Shown piece by piece: positions 1 through 11,394 of a DNA stretch of 64,000 nucleotides. The notes below the pieces were generated by a model, which saw nothing but the letters and a program-made list of their open reading frames with translations, did not search any database and was not told where the DNA came from. Each line of letters begins with the position of its first letter. Position 1 is the first letter of the stretch. The translations under genes and the position numbers were made by a program. The DNA is from Codonopsis lanceolata (Eukaryota; Streptophyta; Magnoliopsida; Asterales; Campanulaceae), in the NCBI GenBank assembly GCA_013146195.2, contig CM028378.1:79225808-79289807 (forward strand), given 5' to 3'.

Positions 1-59
1 CCTTAGAGTAGGCGAATGAAGAGAAGAGGGCAGACGATCAAGCGTAAAGCAGATATAGC

Positions 60-1419
60 CGCCAAAATCCATCTCACCGACATCACCATCGACAGGATCA
101 CCATGCCTGGGGAGAGAGCCACGCTTGACGCAAAGCCTGCGAATATGCGGAGGCAGAGGCACACCGACCAAGGCACAGGGAGCAAGTTGATCGGGAAGTG
201 GAAGCTTCTCATGATCTGATCTTCTACCCACTGGCTGCCGAACGTTCCAGGGGAGCACATAGTCAGCAGTTAGAACATGCCCACTCGTCCAGGCTCACAG
301 TGGACGTAGAAAAACGTCTGTCCGAACAAATGGAGGTCATGAAGAGAGACATGGCCAAACAAATGGCCAATTTAGCCGTGGCCAAGCCCGGTTATGGAGC
401 CACAAAGCCGCTGGAGGGCAGTCCGTTCACTCTAGAGATCGAGAACACGTCACCCGCACGAGGAGTTACCTTCCTACAATTTGAAAAATACTTCGGGACG
501 ACGCGGGCAAACGACTGGTTCAGATCATTTGAAGCACATATTCGGATGGTCACGGATATAGAGGCTTTGAAAATACGAGCCTTTGAGGGTGCTCTTTAGG
601 GCAAGGTACATTCATGGTTGGGGAGAGTTCCCCGGGGATCTATAGGTAGCTGGGAGGTACTCCGAGAGAAATTTGTTGAAGAATTTGCCCAAGAATAGAT
701 TTGATCTCGGCAAGATCAAACAGGGCAATCATAAGTCCTATAGCAGCTACTTGAAAAGGCTCGAGGAGATGCTCGACCCAGTGACAACCACCAGTGATCG
801 AAAAATCACATTCTGTTACCTCAACAATATGAGAGCAAGCCCGCTCAAAACCATTCTGACCATGAACCCGAGTACGACGAAGGCAGAGCTGCTAGCCAAT
901 TCGTTCATGTTTTGCTCGACGGAGAATACCAAGGGTGACAAGACCAAGGGAAAAGATAAGACTCAGGATTGCTCGGCCACGCCTGCTGACCAGAGCCAGG
1001 AGGGCAATAACCGCCCACGTAGAGACAGAAGGCGTACTTCTACGCCCGGGCAGAGATTTAGGGAGTCACAGTTCACCTTGCTGAATACCACCCGGGAAGA
1101 AATCATGTTCCAGGTTGGGGATGCTTTGCCAGTGCCCTACTCGCTTGACCCTGAGTTTGCTTATACCATGGAAAACACCAAGTACTGTGACTATCATCAT
1201 GACAACGATCACACTACAGAAGAATGCAACGTGTTGAAGCTGGAGATTCAAAAGTTTATAAATCTGGGCAAGTTGGACCGTTTCAAAAGGAATCAGGGCG
1301 CTGGCAATAATGCCGGTAATGACCGGCAGGGAAGACCCCCGAGAGGATGGGGTGGCCAGGCCCCTCTAATACAAGGGGTGGTAAACATGATTCAGGAGGA
1401 GCTCCCATCCAACACTTAG
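60..1419 (+). pseudogene. Ty3/gypsy gag, broken
   Basis: Gag packages element RNA into virus-like particles in the cytoplasm. The N-terminal part is coiled-coil-like and rich in R, E, Q and K. The capsid core (Retrotrans_gag type) is recognised from FLQFEKYFGTTRANDWF and the downstream WLGRVPRGSIGSW motif (about 460-660). A TAG at 597-599 and a frame change near 690 interrupt it. Translation resumes with KQGNHKSYSSYLKRL and runs to 1419. A basic linker and a knuckle of the form CDYHHDNDHTTEEC (about 1186-1230) match the C-x2-H...HTTEEC nucleocapsid motif of Tat gag proteins. The start is not defined because the leader is missing. Confidence 0.75.
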
Positions 1420-2330
1420 GTCGAAAAGCATATTTATTCCCTGTCAAAAGCTATCAATGCCCCAGTAGTACAGCGGGCAGGGGAACCTAATATTTTCTTC
1501 ACCCGCAGCGAGCTAGCGAGCACTCCTCTAGCATCCGTGCAGCCGCTAGTCATTTCTTGCCTTGTGAACAATTGGCAGGTTCATATGGTACTGTTGGACA
1601 TGTGAGCGTGCAGGGATATCATGTCCTATTTCAAAGGCTTAGAGTTATCGGACACCCAGCTCAAGCCTTACCTGGGAAAGCTTGAAAGTTTCACTAACCA
1701 TCAAGTGAGTGTCAAGAGCACCATCGAGCTGGAGGTCTTCATGGGAGATGGAGCACAAACGCAGACAGAGATGATCACATTCCTGGCGATCAATCTTAAG
1801 TCCGCTTACAACTGCATTCTGGGTGCCCCAGCCATGGCTAAGTTTCAGATGGTCACTTCCATCCCCCATCAAAAGGCCAAGTTCTATACAGAGGATGGGG
1901 TCGTATCCTTAACAACATGCCCCGGACAAGGTGGGAGTATGTCTGGGATTCCCAACGAAAGAAACAAAAGTTGATCGTGGATACTCCCGAGAAAACGATC
2001 ACAATATCTGAAAAGGAGACTCTAACCAACACTGCATCGGGCTCAGTCCCCATAAGCAATATTAAGCTCGGGGAACACTCTGGAACGGCTGACCTCATGG
2101 AAATTGATGATGCTGGGCAAGCTCTAACACCAACGATCTCTGTGCGTAAGGCCGGGCGTCCCCCTACACAAGATATCAAGCTGGACACTTTATAAGTTCG
2201 AGATGAGCTTGAATTCCAACCACAAGGTGAGTTGGAAGAGATCATCATCAACCCTGCCTATCCTGAGCAAAAAATTAAAATCGGGAAGGCCATGCCTCTC
2301 CAAACTTGGGCCAAATTGATCGACTAGCTC
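1420..2330 (+). pseudogene. Ty3/gypsy aspartic protease region, active site lost
   Basis: This interval joins gag to RT and carries the retropepsin signature in decayed form. LVISCLVNNWQVHMVLLD is followed by a stop at the position where the catalytic D-[ST]-G loop should be, and then by RDIM. Downstream, YNCILGAPAMAKFQMVTS matches the conserved ILG flap/strand motif of plant gypsy proteases. Further frame changes occur near 1900 and 2195. The product would have cleaved Gag-Pol, but this copy cannot encode an active enzyme. Confidence 0.7.
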
Positions 2331-2334
2331 AAAA

Positions 2335-3340
2335 GCAGCATGGATGTGTTTGCATGGACCGACGAAGACATGCAAGGAGTCAGTGAGAGTGTTGCCCGCC
2401 ACGACCTGAATGTGGACCCAACTTTTCGACCAATTCAGCAGTGGCCAAGGCAATACTCCCCATGGAAGAGTACAATAATAAAAACAGAGGTCGAAAAGCT
2501 CTTGAAAGCTGACATCATTGAGGAGATCCAGTATCCGACTTGGCTGGCCAACGTGGCGATGGTTAAAAAGGCCAATGACAAATGGCGCATGTGTGTCGAC
2601 TTCACGGGCCTCAACAAAGCTTGCCCGAAGGACTGCTACCCGCTACCGTGCTGCTCATCTACGCTATAGGCGGTTTTGAGATGCTCAACTTCCTGGATAT
2701 GTACTCAGGGTACCACCAAGTCAAGATGAACGAGCAAGAAAAAGCAAAAACAGCCTTTCGGGCAGGTGGAGGTCTATACTGCTACAAAATGATGCCTTTC
2801 GGGTTGAAAAATGCAGGGGCCACCTATCAACGCATGGTTAACAAGGTTTTTGGCTCCCAGCTCGACCGAAACATGGAGGCTTACATTGATGACATTGTCA
2901 ACAAAACAAGAGGCCGTGATCACACCCTTGACCTGGAAGAGATGTTTGTCAATTTGCGCAAACACAACATGAAGCTGAATCCGAGCAAGTACGTATTCGG
3001 GGTCCGAGCAGGAATGTTCCTTGTCTTCATGGTTAATCAACAGGGAATAGAGGTCAACCCGGAGAAGATCCAAGGATTGATCAAGATGGAACAGCCCCAG
3101 TGTATCAAGCAGATCCAACAGTTAAACGACATAATCATTGCCCTTGGCCGCTTCATCTCCTGGTCAGCAAAAAAATGCATGCCATTCTTTAAGATCCTGC
3201 GCGGCAACAAGGGGTTCAAGTGGAACGAAGAATGCGCCAAAGCCCTCGAGCAGCTCAGGGAATATCTTGGTAAACCGCCCCTCCTTAGCAGCCACGTACT
3301 TGGGGAACCCTTATATGTGTATCTAGCGACCACAGACTAG
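2335..3340 (+). pseudogene. Ty3/gypsy reverse transcriptase
   Basis: The opening DVFAWTDEDMQGV and the RHDLNVDP block are typical of plant gypsy RT. The fingers/palm motifs KWRMCVDFTGLNKACPKDCYPLP, LDMYSGYHQVKM, PFGLKNAGATYQRMVN and the catalytic YIDDIV (about 2884-2901) are all visible. A frameshift falls near 2640-2665, between CYPLP and the next helix, and a stop (TAG) at 3338-3340 precedes RNase H. The YxDD box itself is intact. The enzyme would copy element RNA to DNA in the particle. This copy is dead because of the frame breaks. Confidence 0.85.
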
Positions 3341-3697
3341 GATGTGGCCAATGTTTTAGTTAGGGAGGAGTTAAGCATACAAAAACCTATGTATTATGTA
3401 TCAAAGGCCCTCAGTCCTGTTGAAGGTCGTTATTTTAATGTAGAAAAATTAGCCTACTCGATTTTCATAGCTGCTCGAAAATTAAGGGCTTATTTTTCCG
3501 CACATGTAATCATAGTATACACAAGCGCACCACTGCGCAAAATCTTGCACAAGCCCGATTCATCAGGTAGACTACTTAACTGGTCGATCGAGCTCACAAA
3601 ATTCCACATCGACTACCAGCCCAGGCGAGCAATCAAAACTCAAGCCTTGGCCGATTTCATGGTAGAGACAAGCTTCACTCAGCAAGAAGAATCTTAA
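3341..3697 (+). pseudogene. First RNase H domain (RT-linked, degenerate type)
   Basis: The sequence DVANVLVREELSIQKPMYYVSKAL, KLAYSIFIAARKLRAYF and the RLLNWSIELTKFHIDYQPR block are the usual RNase H-like region following gypsy RT. In Tat elements this domain has lost catalytic residues and acts as a connection domain. Here the first block begins straight after a stop, and I see no complete D-E-D-D set. It ends at a TAA at 3695-3697, before the second RNase H. Confidence 0.75.
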
Positions 3698-3749
3698 GTT
3701 CAGCAACCAACAGAGCCTAGGCACGAGCATCTCTCAAGGCCTCGATCGG

Positions 3750-4330
3750 CCTACTGTTGGGACCCTTATGTAGATGGAGCAACGAGCAAGGTCGGGAATG
3801 AAGGTGGCATCCTTGTCATAGCTCCCGACCATGTTACAGAGTTTGATTTGGCTCTCCAATTCAAGTTCCATGCCTTCAACAACGTGGCAAAATACGAAGC
3901 AATGATCGCTGGTCTTGAACTCGCAGTAGATATGGACGTAGAAGCGGTCATAGTGTACTCGGATTCACAGCTAGCGATGAACCAAGTCCAGGGGGAGTAT
4001 ATGGTGCATCACCCCTCCCTGGTAAAATATTGCGAGCTTGTCAAGGAAATCTTAAAAATTTTCAAATTCTGGGAGATCATTAGAATTGATCGAGCAAACA
4101 ACATACATGCAGATTATCTATCCAAGATCGCTAAGGCAAGTCTAGCACTACTAAACCCATCGGTCATGATCGAGCACCTGGACACTCTAGCCATTGACAG
4201 ACCAATAATAATGGATATTGAACCAGCAAGCAGGAGCTGGATTGACGACTACAAGGACTACATCGAGCAAGGAATCATGCCCGCAGACAAGGTCAAAGCT
4301 ATAACGGTTAGGAACCAGGCTTGCCGGTAG
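3750..4330 (+). pseudogene. Additional archaeal-type RNase H (aRNH)
   Basis: A second RNase H domain lies between the first one and integrase, as in Tat elements. Catalytic positions can be read in order: D in YVDGATSK, E in NNVAKYEAMIAGLELA, D in VIVYSDSQLAMNQVQGEY, and D in NNIHADYLSKIAK. All four acidic residues are present although the flanking domains are broken. The domain would remove RNA from RNA:DNA hybrids. A TAG at 4328-4330 separates it from integrase. Confidence 0.8.
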
Positions 4331-4339
4331 TCAGTAGTT

Positions 4340-5460
4340 GGGGGAATCTTATACAATCGATCTAAGGTTAGACCTATGCTTCACTGTGTTCCCCCAGAGT
4401 TAACCGATAACGTCTTGTTCGAGGTCCATGAAGGAGAATGCGGCGGCCATCCGGGCACCCGAGCCCTAGCAGAAAAAATCTTGCGCGCGGGGTATTACTG
4501 GATCACCCTCAGGAGGGATGCAGAGAGGTATGTTAGAGAATGTGACAAATGCCAGAGGTACGCGGACATTCCAAGGTTGCCCTCCACCATGCAAACCTCG
4601 GTGGTCGCTACCTAGTCTTTCGATATGTGTGGAATCAATTTGATCGGCCTGTTTCCCCTAGCACAATACAAATACAAGTACATTGTGGTCACGATCGACT
4701 ATTTCACAAAGTGGATCGAGGCAAAGCCGCTTGCTACTATTTCAAAGGCTAATATCATCAAATTCGTCCACGATCAAGTGTGGTGCTGATTTGGTCTCCC
4801 ACGGGCAATCATTTCTGACCATGGTTTTCAATTATCGGATAAGTTCACATTGGAGTGTACGCGCTTAGGCATCAAGCATTGGCAGTTATTGGTAGCTTAC
4901 CCATAAGGCAATGGCCAAGCAGAAGTCGGGAACAAACAAGTCTTACATGCACTCAAGAGAAATTTAGAGGGGCGAGCAGGAAAATGGGAAGAAGAGCTAC
5001 CATCAACATTATAGGTGGTAAGGACAACTGTCTGGGGCCCCACAGGGGAAACTTCTTTTGCACTCACTAACGGATCCGAAGCTATGATCCCGGTTGAGAT
5101 GGCCTTGCCAAGCTACAGAGTTTTCCACTACAGTGAGCAGAACAATGAGCTTGCCCGGGCAATAGATCTTGACCTATTTGAGGAAAGAAGATTGGATGCA
5201 CAGTTGAGGATGGTCAATTACAAATAGCGAGCAAATGCTAACCACGACAAAAGAGTCCGAGGAAGAGCATTCATGGTCGGGGATTGGGTACTCAGAAAGA
5301 TTGAGGTCACTGGTCACCGAGTAGAAAGAGGAAAGCTTTCGCCTAACTGGGAAGGGCCTTTTCAAGTTACATGCATAATCAGAGAGTGCACTTACACACT
5401 GCGGACACAGGAAGACAAAGACTTGAAGCATTCCTAGCACGCAGATCACTTAAAGAAGTA
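4340..5460 (+). pseudogene. Ty3/gypsy integrase, multiple stops
   Basis: The HHCC zinc-binding motif is clear: HEGECGGHPG followed by CDKCQRYA (about 4426-4560). The rve core follows with the first D in TIDYFTKWIEAKP, the second D in ISDHGFQ, and E in GNGQAEVGNKQ. Stops interrupt it near 4613, 4787, 4900 and 5010. A C-terminal chromo-free tail (GDWVLRKIEVTG, KLSPNWEGPFQV) ends at about 5440. The protein would insert element cDNA into chromosomes, but this copy cannot. Confidence 0.85.
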
Positions 5461-6307
5461 CTATCATTGAGTTATTTCTCAACACACAAATGGGCAGGAC
5501 CCTCAGCCATGTTGATGGTCAATATCAATTTATTAATAAAAAAGGCAAGCTCTTTTATATTTGTTGATTCAAGTTATCTATTGGTTATTTATGAATTGTT
5601 TTCGGATTGCTTGACAAAATTTGCTCGCAAGCTGAGCGAGCAGGTAGAGCCATGCCCAGTCAACCTTCCACTAAACCTGAGTATTAGTGAACATATCTTA
5701 TCCTCTCAGCGAGTAAGATAGGGCCTTGCCCGATTCACGTGCTGGGAAGCCCGCAAGTCGGTAGGGGCCATGCCCATAGGGTAGCGGCTAACTACCTCGG
5801 ATTCCTATAGTGACCGAGTAACACTGTTAGTCATTTATCTCTATACCCAGTTGATATACTAGCAACAACTTCGATGTACAGATGTCAAACAGGGTCAAGC
5901 CCGGTTAGCTGATCCCCATTCAAAGTCGGGTAATGCCCGCTAGGCAGTCTTCAGGATGCTCGCCCCAGGGCGATAGGGGCCATGCCCGCTCAAAGCCTTG
6001 GCCAAAACCAAGTACTTGGTCCAAGTAAGATCGCTTCCTCGGTCCCTTGAGCTTAAAATAATATGTCCGCTTAAATTAGCCTATTATTTTTAAGTCACTA
6101 TTTACACCTTTTACTATGCTCGATTAAATTGTGTTCGCCCTATACTTGTGTTCATAAATATGCACATTACTGAGCACTAATCAGATACTGGGAAAATACA
6201 AGTAAAAAGAACAATGATCGAGCAAAAATAAACTGTCCATTTCAAGGTCGAAAAGATTATAGTTAGGAACCAAAAAATATTGGCACGCAGGCCGGACGTG
6301 AAAGTTC
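5461..6307 (+). repeat. Retrotransposon spacer with a recurring GGGGCCATGCCCG-like motif
   Basis: This non-coding spacer lies between pol and the antisense gene. A short GC block recurs in variant forms: AGAGCCATGCCCAG at about 5647, GGGCCTTGCCCGA at 5720, GGGGCCATGCCCAT at 5764, GGTCAAGCCCGG at 5893, GGTAATGCCCGC at 5929 and GGGGCCATGCCCGC at 5968. One more copy sits at about 9400, beyond the antisense gene. No ORF of interest is seen. A long AT-rich stretch occupies 6050-6300. Confidence 0.5.
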
Positions 6308-9307
6308 CTAATCTAAAGCTCTGTCCGGTGGAGGGGGAAGATTATTGGCCGCAGCTCTATATTGCATCTCGTATTGAGGATTCAACTCTTTACGGGCGGC
6401 CTCGTCCTCTGCAGCCTTGGTAGTGGCCTCCGCGCACAACTGCTTGCTGTCTTTCAAACATAAGTCCTCATACTCCAGTGCCGCGATAAGTGAGCAGACA
6501 TTCACATCCAGTGGCTTCGGCGGGACCCAAGGTTTATGCCCAGCTTCAGCGTCAGCCTTGGCGAGAGTTTCTAGTTCATCCTTGGTGTATGGGACCAAGT
6601 CATGAAACTGGCGAGCATCATCGGAATAAGGGTCGAGCACAACCCACTCAGCCATTGTCTGCATTCCCACCCCGCCATGGCCGGCGAGCATCTGCAGGAT
6701 ATGGTTGGTGTCGTGGGAAATGTAAGGGATGATAGCTTCGTCCACGACAGCCTCAAAACTCGGAGAGCTCTTATAGTCTTGCACCGTCGTCTCTTTAGTT
6801 GTGGACAACTTCTCCATTAGATCGGCCACCAGGGCCGCGTCCTTGATGTCTTGCATATTAAGGGCATCTCGCTCCGCCTGCAGCAACTCTCTCTACTTAG
6901 ACACCGTAGCAACAGTGGTTTGCTCTTTCTTCAGCTCAGTTTGGTCTTTCTTCAGCTGGTCCACCAGCTCTGTCTTCTCAGTGGCCAGAGTGCTATTTTT
7001 AGCAACCAGCAATAGATTACACTCGAGCAACTCAGCTTCCTTCTGCTTAGCAGCAGCTTCCAATTTCTTTAGCTGGTCGGCCAGGGCAGATACTTGCTCG
7101 AGCTTCTCCTTCAGCAGGCTCTCTGCTCTCTTACTGTCAGCCTTCGCTTTCTTGCGAGCCTTCTTCTCCTTGTAGAGGTCATACAAATTAGTGCAGGTAG
7201 AGGCAATCTGCGAACAAGGGCCAAATAATTAGCATAAGAACGAGTATGAAGGAACAAGATACGAGTAAAGATACCAGGATGCAGTTAGCTTTACCTCGCT
7301 CAGGCAGAAGCCGACATGCCCGACCAGCACGTGGCCAATAGTATCGCGGTCAAGGGCCAGGCCGTCGTGGATAGCCCGTTCTATAATCCCTTTACCCACC
7401 AAGCCAGTAGGGCTCCCGCGAGTTTGAAGATCGATACCCCCAAGCATCGGGGTACCACCATCAATTTTCTTTACAAGTGCTCGGGCAGCGCTGACAGTTA
7501 ATGGCATCTCGAAACTCGGACGTCTCCAGGTAGCGGCCCCGTCCTGAGTTGGGGGAGTGGCAGAGACGTGCTCAGAGCCCGAACCGCGTTGGCGCATAGT
7601 TCGAGCTGGAGGAGGAGGGGAATTCCTTTTTCTTTTTCCCGCTGCCTTGGCATCCTTGGCAGCAAGGACTTTAGTGACCTCAACGGCCTTATCAGCAACG
7701 CCCTCAGTTGCCTCCTTTTGTTCGCGGGCAGTGGCTTCGGGAGCCACCTCCTTCTTGGTTGGGCTTGAAACTTTGCCCGGAGCTGGGGTTTTCTTGGTCG
7801 AAGGACAGAAGGGGACCTTAGGCAAGGCCAAGGGCTCGTGAACCTTTAGATCGGTGGCCCGCTGATCGGCCTGTTCTACCTGTTCTTCAACAGTGCAACG
7901 CTCTTCATTCCTGAAATAAAATAAGACATGATCAGCACAGTTACCAAAAGTAAGGTTTGATCAGGAAAAAGAAAATGAAAGTATTAGCAATTAGCGAGCA
8001 ACCATTTTTATCTTCATAAAGTAGCCGGCAGCTCACACCATGACCTAGCTACTGATATTCAACACATTCACGCTTAAACATCTGCCCATGGTAGTCACCC
8101 CAGTATGGATGGATTCTTTTGGGCTCATGGATTAAGAGGGGTTCCACCCCGGGCACTTCTGCTCGGTTCACTGTGGCCAGTCGCAGACTGCGCGGGTTAT
8201 ACACGAGCTCTTTCCAATCGAGTAGGAATTTCCGGCCTATCCACTTGTCGTTCTCCTCGATAACCCCAACGACAGTCTTCAATGCCGACAGGCGAGCAAT
8301 CTCACCCGAGCTAAAATATTGCTTTGAGACCTTGGGAATTTTGATTTCACCGCTCATTGTAGGTGCAAACGACCTTCCAACCCGGGACTCGATGAAGAGG
8401 ATTCTCATATCCCAAGCCTCAACTTTGCCGGCGACATCATTCAAGAGCCTTAAAAATTGGAGTTAGACCTGACTCCAATCCGCCCACCTGTGCTCAGGGC
8501 AAAAATAAAGAGCTTTCGGAGAAGGAACATGTCCGGCTCAAAGCCTAACAAATAGCAGGCCACGGGGAAGGCCGTAATTGCCCGGACCGTGTTTAACATC
8601 AGGTCACAAGGCATGAACTTGGTCTCTTATAGAAAGTCCACCAAGAAAGGCTCCAATGGAAGGTGTAGCCTGACCCGGAAAAAATCAACAAAAAAGAGGA
8701 GTTTATTCCCTTGCTCGCGGGACAGTGTCACGTCGGCGGGCACATCCGTTTTGCTCACCATGTAGTCAGCGGGGTTGACGCTAAGGAATGTGAGCCAGGC
8801 AGTCACCTTGTCCGCTGTGTCCAATGAAGCTCAGTGAGCAGCATACCAACTCTCACCGGCGTTCACATGCCATTCGGGCTCTTCATCTTCGTCTGCAGCC
8901 TCTTCAAGTGTGACCTCCACTTGAGAGCGACCAGTTTTCTTCATGCGGTGGGCAAGGGGCAAGTCATCTACTTCATCCAATTCAGAAGCCCTTTCAGCCA
9001 CCTCCCCTTGCTCGGGGCGCACCTCCTCGGCCATATTTTTGGCCCTATTAGCTAGCTCCTCGGGGGCCTACCTGCCAGCATTCCTTCCGCCCTCGACGCT
9101 CTCCTCTTTAGAAGGGCTATGCCCGCTGGAGGAATTAACAAGGTTACCTATTAGTGTGGGCACATACCCAGGAATGGCCTCTCCGACCACAAACTCCTCT
9201 CCCTCTTCCAGTACATTGTTTATGGAGGGAGTCTTCTCGCTGCTTAAAGGGTCGTTTTACCTACCGTAATTGAAGGATTCCCTGTCCTTATTTGAATCTC
9301 CAGACAT
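6308..9307 (-). pseudogene. Antisense retrotransposon gene (Transposase_28-like / coiled coil), spliced, broken
   Basis: On the minus strand an ATG at 9307-9305 opens MSGDSNKDRESFNYG and soon meets a TAA. Coding resumes as an acidic region (8831-9034). Next comes a block resembling the putative gypsy-type transposon domain PF04195 (FRVRLHLPLEPFLVDFL, about 8627-8690, continuing through 8460), then 8444-8049, a basic PTKK/ATARE linker, and a Glu/Lys-rich coiled coil (7186-6893). The C-terminal end carries PPPPDRALD. Plausible introns are 7911-8052 and 7208-7274 (GT..AG on the minus strand). Such antisense genes are known in Tat elements, and their function is unresolved. At least four stops or frame shifts make this copy a pseudogene. 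Confidence 0.65.
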
Positions 9308-9800
9308 ATCTACAAAAGAGACCGATGAAGTAAAGTCAAAATACTGCTTGGGTAACCGGCAAGGCAAAAGGGAAAACTCCTAAGTCTAGGTACACCAAGG
9401 GGCCATGCCCGCCTAGCGAGCAAGACCACTCAGCCTTTTCCTTGATCTCTATCTAAGGTTCGATTCTAATCCTAAGAATCCTACCCAGAAATGCATGAAG
9501 ATGAGGGAGAAGAACCCAGAAAACTTCATCAAACCCAGAAGGTAGGAAAAATGAGGGAGCAACTTATTGTCAAAAAGCGGATGAAGGCTTTCTTCAAAGA
9601 TTCCGGAAAACAGACTGGAGGAACTGAAAACAAGGAAAGATCATGAACGTTGGAAGTAAATGAACGGCTGGAATTGAAGCACAAGATCTCTGGACTCTGG
9701 AAATCGTTTGAAGGAGCAGCAGCACGAACACAAGAAAGCTCGAAAATCTTCTCTCTAGAAATCTCAGAAACCGTAAAAGAGTGAGAGGGGAAGGGGGCTG
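9308..9800 (-). other. Probable 5' leader of the antisense gene
   Basis: Read on the minus strand, this interval follows a TATA box by about 30 nt. It has the CT-rich look of a plant 5' UTR (TTTCTAGAGAGAAGATTTTCG near 9750). It contains small open frames but nothing recognisable as protein. Confidence 0.35.
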
Positions 9801-9810
9801 CCCTTTTATA
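9801..9810 (-). promoter_or_regulatory. Minus-strand TATA box (TATAAAAGGG) of the antisense gene
   Basis: The plus strand reads CCCTTTTATA, giving a canonical plant TATA element on the minus strand. It lies about 490 nt upstream of the antisense ATG at 9307. Confidence 0.45.
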
Positions 9811-10086
9811 AGCATTTTTGGGGGGAAAAGTAGACGCCAAAATGGCACACAAAGATACGGCTGACGTCACCCCAGCAGGTGCGCATTTAATGCGCCACAT
9901 CGAAAACCATGCCCCATCAAGTCACGCCACTCCTTGACGGCTCACGCACCTCTTCGCCTACTCTTCTCGGTACTCACCAACGACAAGCTTCCTTAGTACG
10001 CTCCAACTGTCCACTCGTTAAAGTTCCAGAACGTTCTACAAGTCTGCCCACTGTACCAGCCGCAGTCTCCTAAAAAATTCGTAAGT

Positions 10087-10867
10087 GTTGGAGCCCGATA
10101 CAAAAGCAATATCATCGAGCATAAGCGCTCCCCGCTTCGAGCATGAATACTCGTTAGATAAGGAGCTAAGGGCCACTTATGTGCTCAGCCCAAACCTAGT
10201 CACGAGAAAAGCACGAGCACCCACCATGTGCCAATCACGAGCCTGATTAATATGGGACCTACCTACCTAGAGTGCAGAGCTGGAGGGCACCGAGCAGAGA
10301 GCACTATAACACCCGTTAAAGCCTGGTCGAACATTGGTCATGCCTGCCTGACCATGGGCCAGGCTCGGGATCTACACTTATCTTCAATAGAGCTACATCC
10401 TATAACCGGGCAGAGCCTTGCTTGCCCGGGCAAGCTTCGAGCAGGGAACTTCAGAAACTTGCTCTCCAAGACAAGTCAAATGTTTCCTTAACCTAGCAGG
10501 GGCACTTACCATATTTGCTCCAGCATTCACGCGGCCAGTCGTCTATCATGCCTACATTTTAAGGATTTCCTCAATTAGTTGGATAACTATGGAAACTGAA
10601 TCCCACAAGGATTCTACTTAGGGGGCCTATAAATACCCCTCTTAAACCACAAACAAGATACACACTCTTTCTTAACCCTCGAACCTCTGTCAAATTCTCT
10701 TTTGACTTTCTCACACGATAATTACTCTCAGGCCAGAGTGGTTTCGCGAGGCCAAGTCTTGTACTCCCAATAAGGTGTTTTCATGATCTTAATCAGGTTC
10801 AAGAAAGCAGATCAAGCCTAGATATCATACCCATCACTCGGACGACCCAAGATGCATTTTTGTCACA
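10087..10867 (+). repeat. Putative 3' LTR of the Tat-like element
   Basis: The region starts TGTTGGAGCCC and ends near TTTTTGTCACA, with a plant TATA box at 10628-10635 followed by an apparent transcribed leader. The layout fits U3-R-U5. The left boundary is weak because no clean polypurine tract abuts it. A strong purine run at 9783-9797 followed by TG at 9799 is an alternative start. Confidence 0.4.
10628..10635 (+). promoter_or_regulatory. TATA box (TATAAATA) in LTR
   Basis: TATAAATACCCC lies about 235 nt before the proposed LTR end, a usual spacing for a plant LTR promoter. Confidence 0.55.
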
Positions 10868-10929
10868 TCAGTCTCCGATAACTTGGATCAATTGTGCTAT
10901 ATAATTGCATTTCAGGTGGTTTCATTGTA

Positions 10930-11160
10930 CCCATTTAATGTTGCGTCATGTGCTTTGAATTTTTGGGCCGAGAGATTTATTATATCTTAGGTCGTTTGAG
11001 TTTGGAGCTTGTTAGTTCGGGCACCATTGTATTATTTTGCTTCCACATTTGTTTAAGTCGTTGGCGTATCACTGTTATAGTCTTACCCTTTACTTGTTTG
11101 TTGTGTTTTTGGCAGCACGACCTATGGATCTCGTCTTGGGGTCAGGATTAGGTCGTCACA
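10930..11160 (+). mobile_element. Truncated LTR 3' end, Tekay/del-like Ty3/gypsy
   Basis: The wording GAGCTTGTTAGTTCGGGCAC and the end GGATTAGGTCGTCACA match, in order, the U5 ends of the LTR remnant at 35400-35936 and the minus-strand LTR at 51560 onward. No primer binding site follows, so this is a truncated or solo LTR fragment. Confidence 0.55.
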
Positions 11161-11359
11161 AACTTTGTCATTATACAACAAGCCGTTAGGAAAATCATGC
11201 CGAAAGTTGCACAATTTTCTTCGCATTTTGTTACAATTTTCCAACACTTATTTATGATTTATCAAATTTGTATTTTAATAAAATATTATTAAATTTGTAC
11301 TCCTACTCATTTTTTTTTTTGGATCCGCTAGTAGTTGTAGCTCAGTATTCATCTCCCTC

Positions 11360-11394
<35 letters not shown>

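Larger units (their letters stand above)
1..10867 (+). mobile_element. Tat-lineage Ty3/gypsy LTR retrotransposon, 5' part outside window
   Basis: Recognisable domains run in Ty3/gypsy order on the plus strand: gag, protease, RT, RNase H, a second RNase H and integrase. A long spacer, a minus-strand spliced gene and a TATA-containing LTR-like region follow. The second, archaeal-type RNase H and the antisense gene between pol and the 3' LTR are known marks of the Tat group (Retand/RIRE2/Grande-like elements). The 5' LTR and primer binding site lie left of the window. Many stops and frameshifts show that the copy is dead. The right boundary near 10867 is approximate because the target duplication cannot be checked without the 5' end. 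Confidence 0.85.

Noticed and set aside
1853..2251. 132-codon minus-strand frame over the protease region
   Set aside because: A shadow of the plus-strand polyprotein with no family motif.
9783..9799. Polypurine tract GAGAGGGGAAGGGGG as the 3' LTR boundary of the Tat element
   Set aside because: Possible, but a C separates it from TG, and the same sequence is the leader of the antisense gene. Kept only as an alternative boundary.
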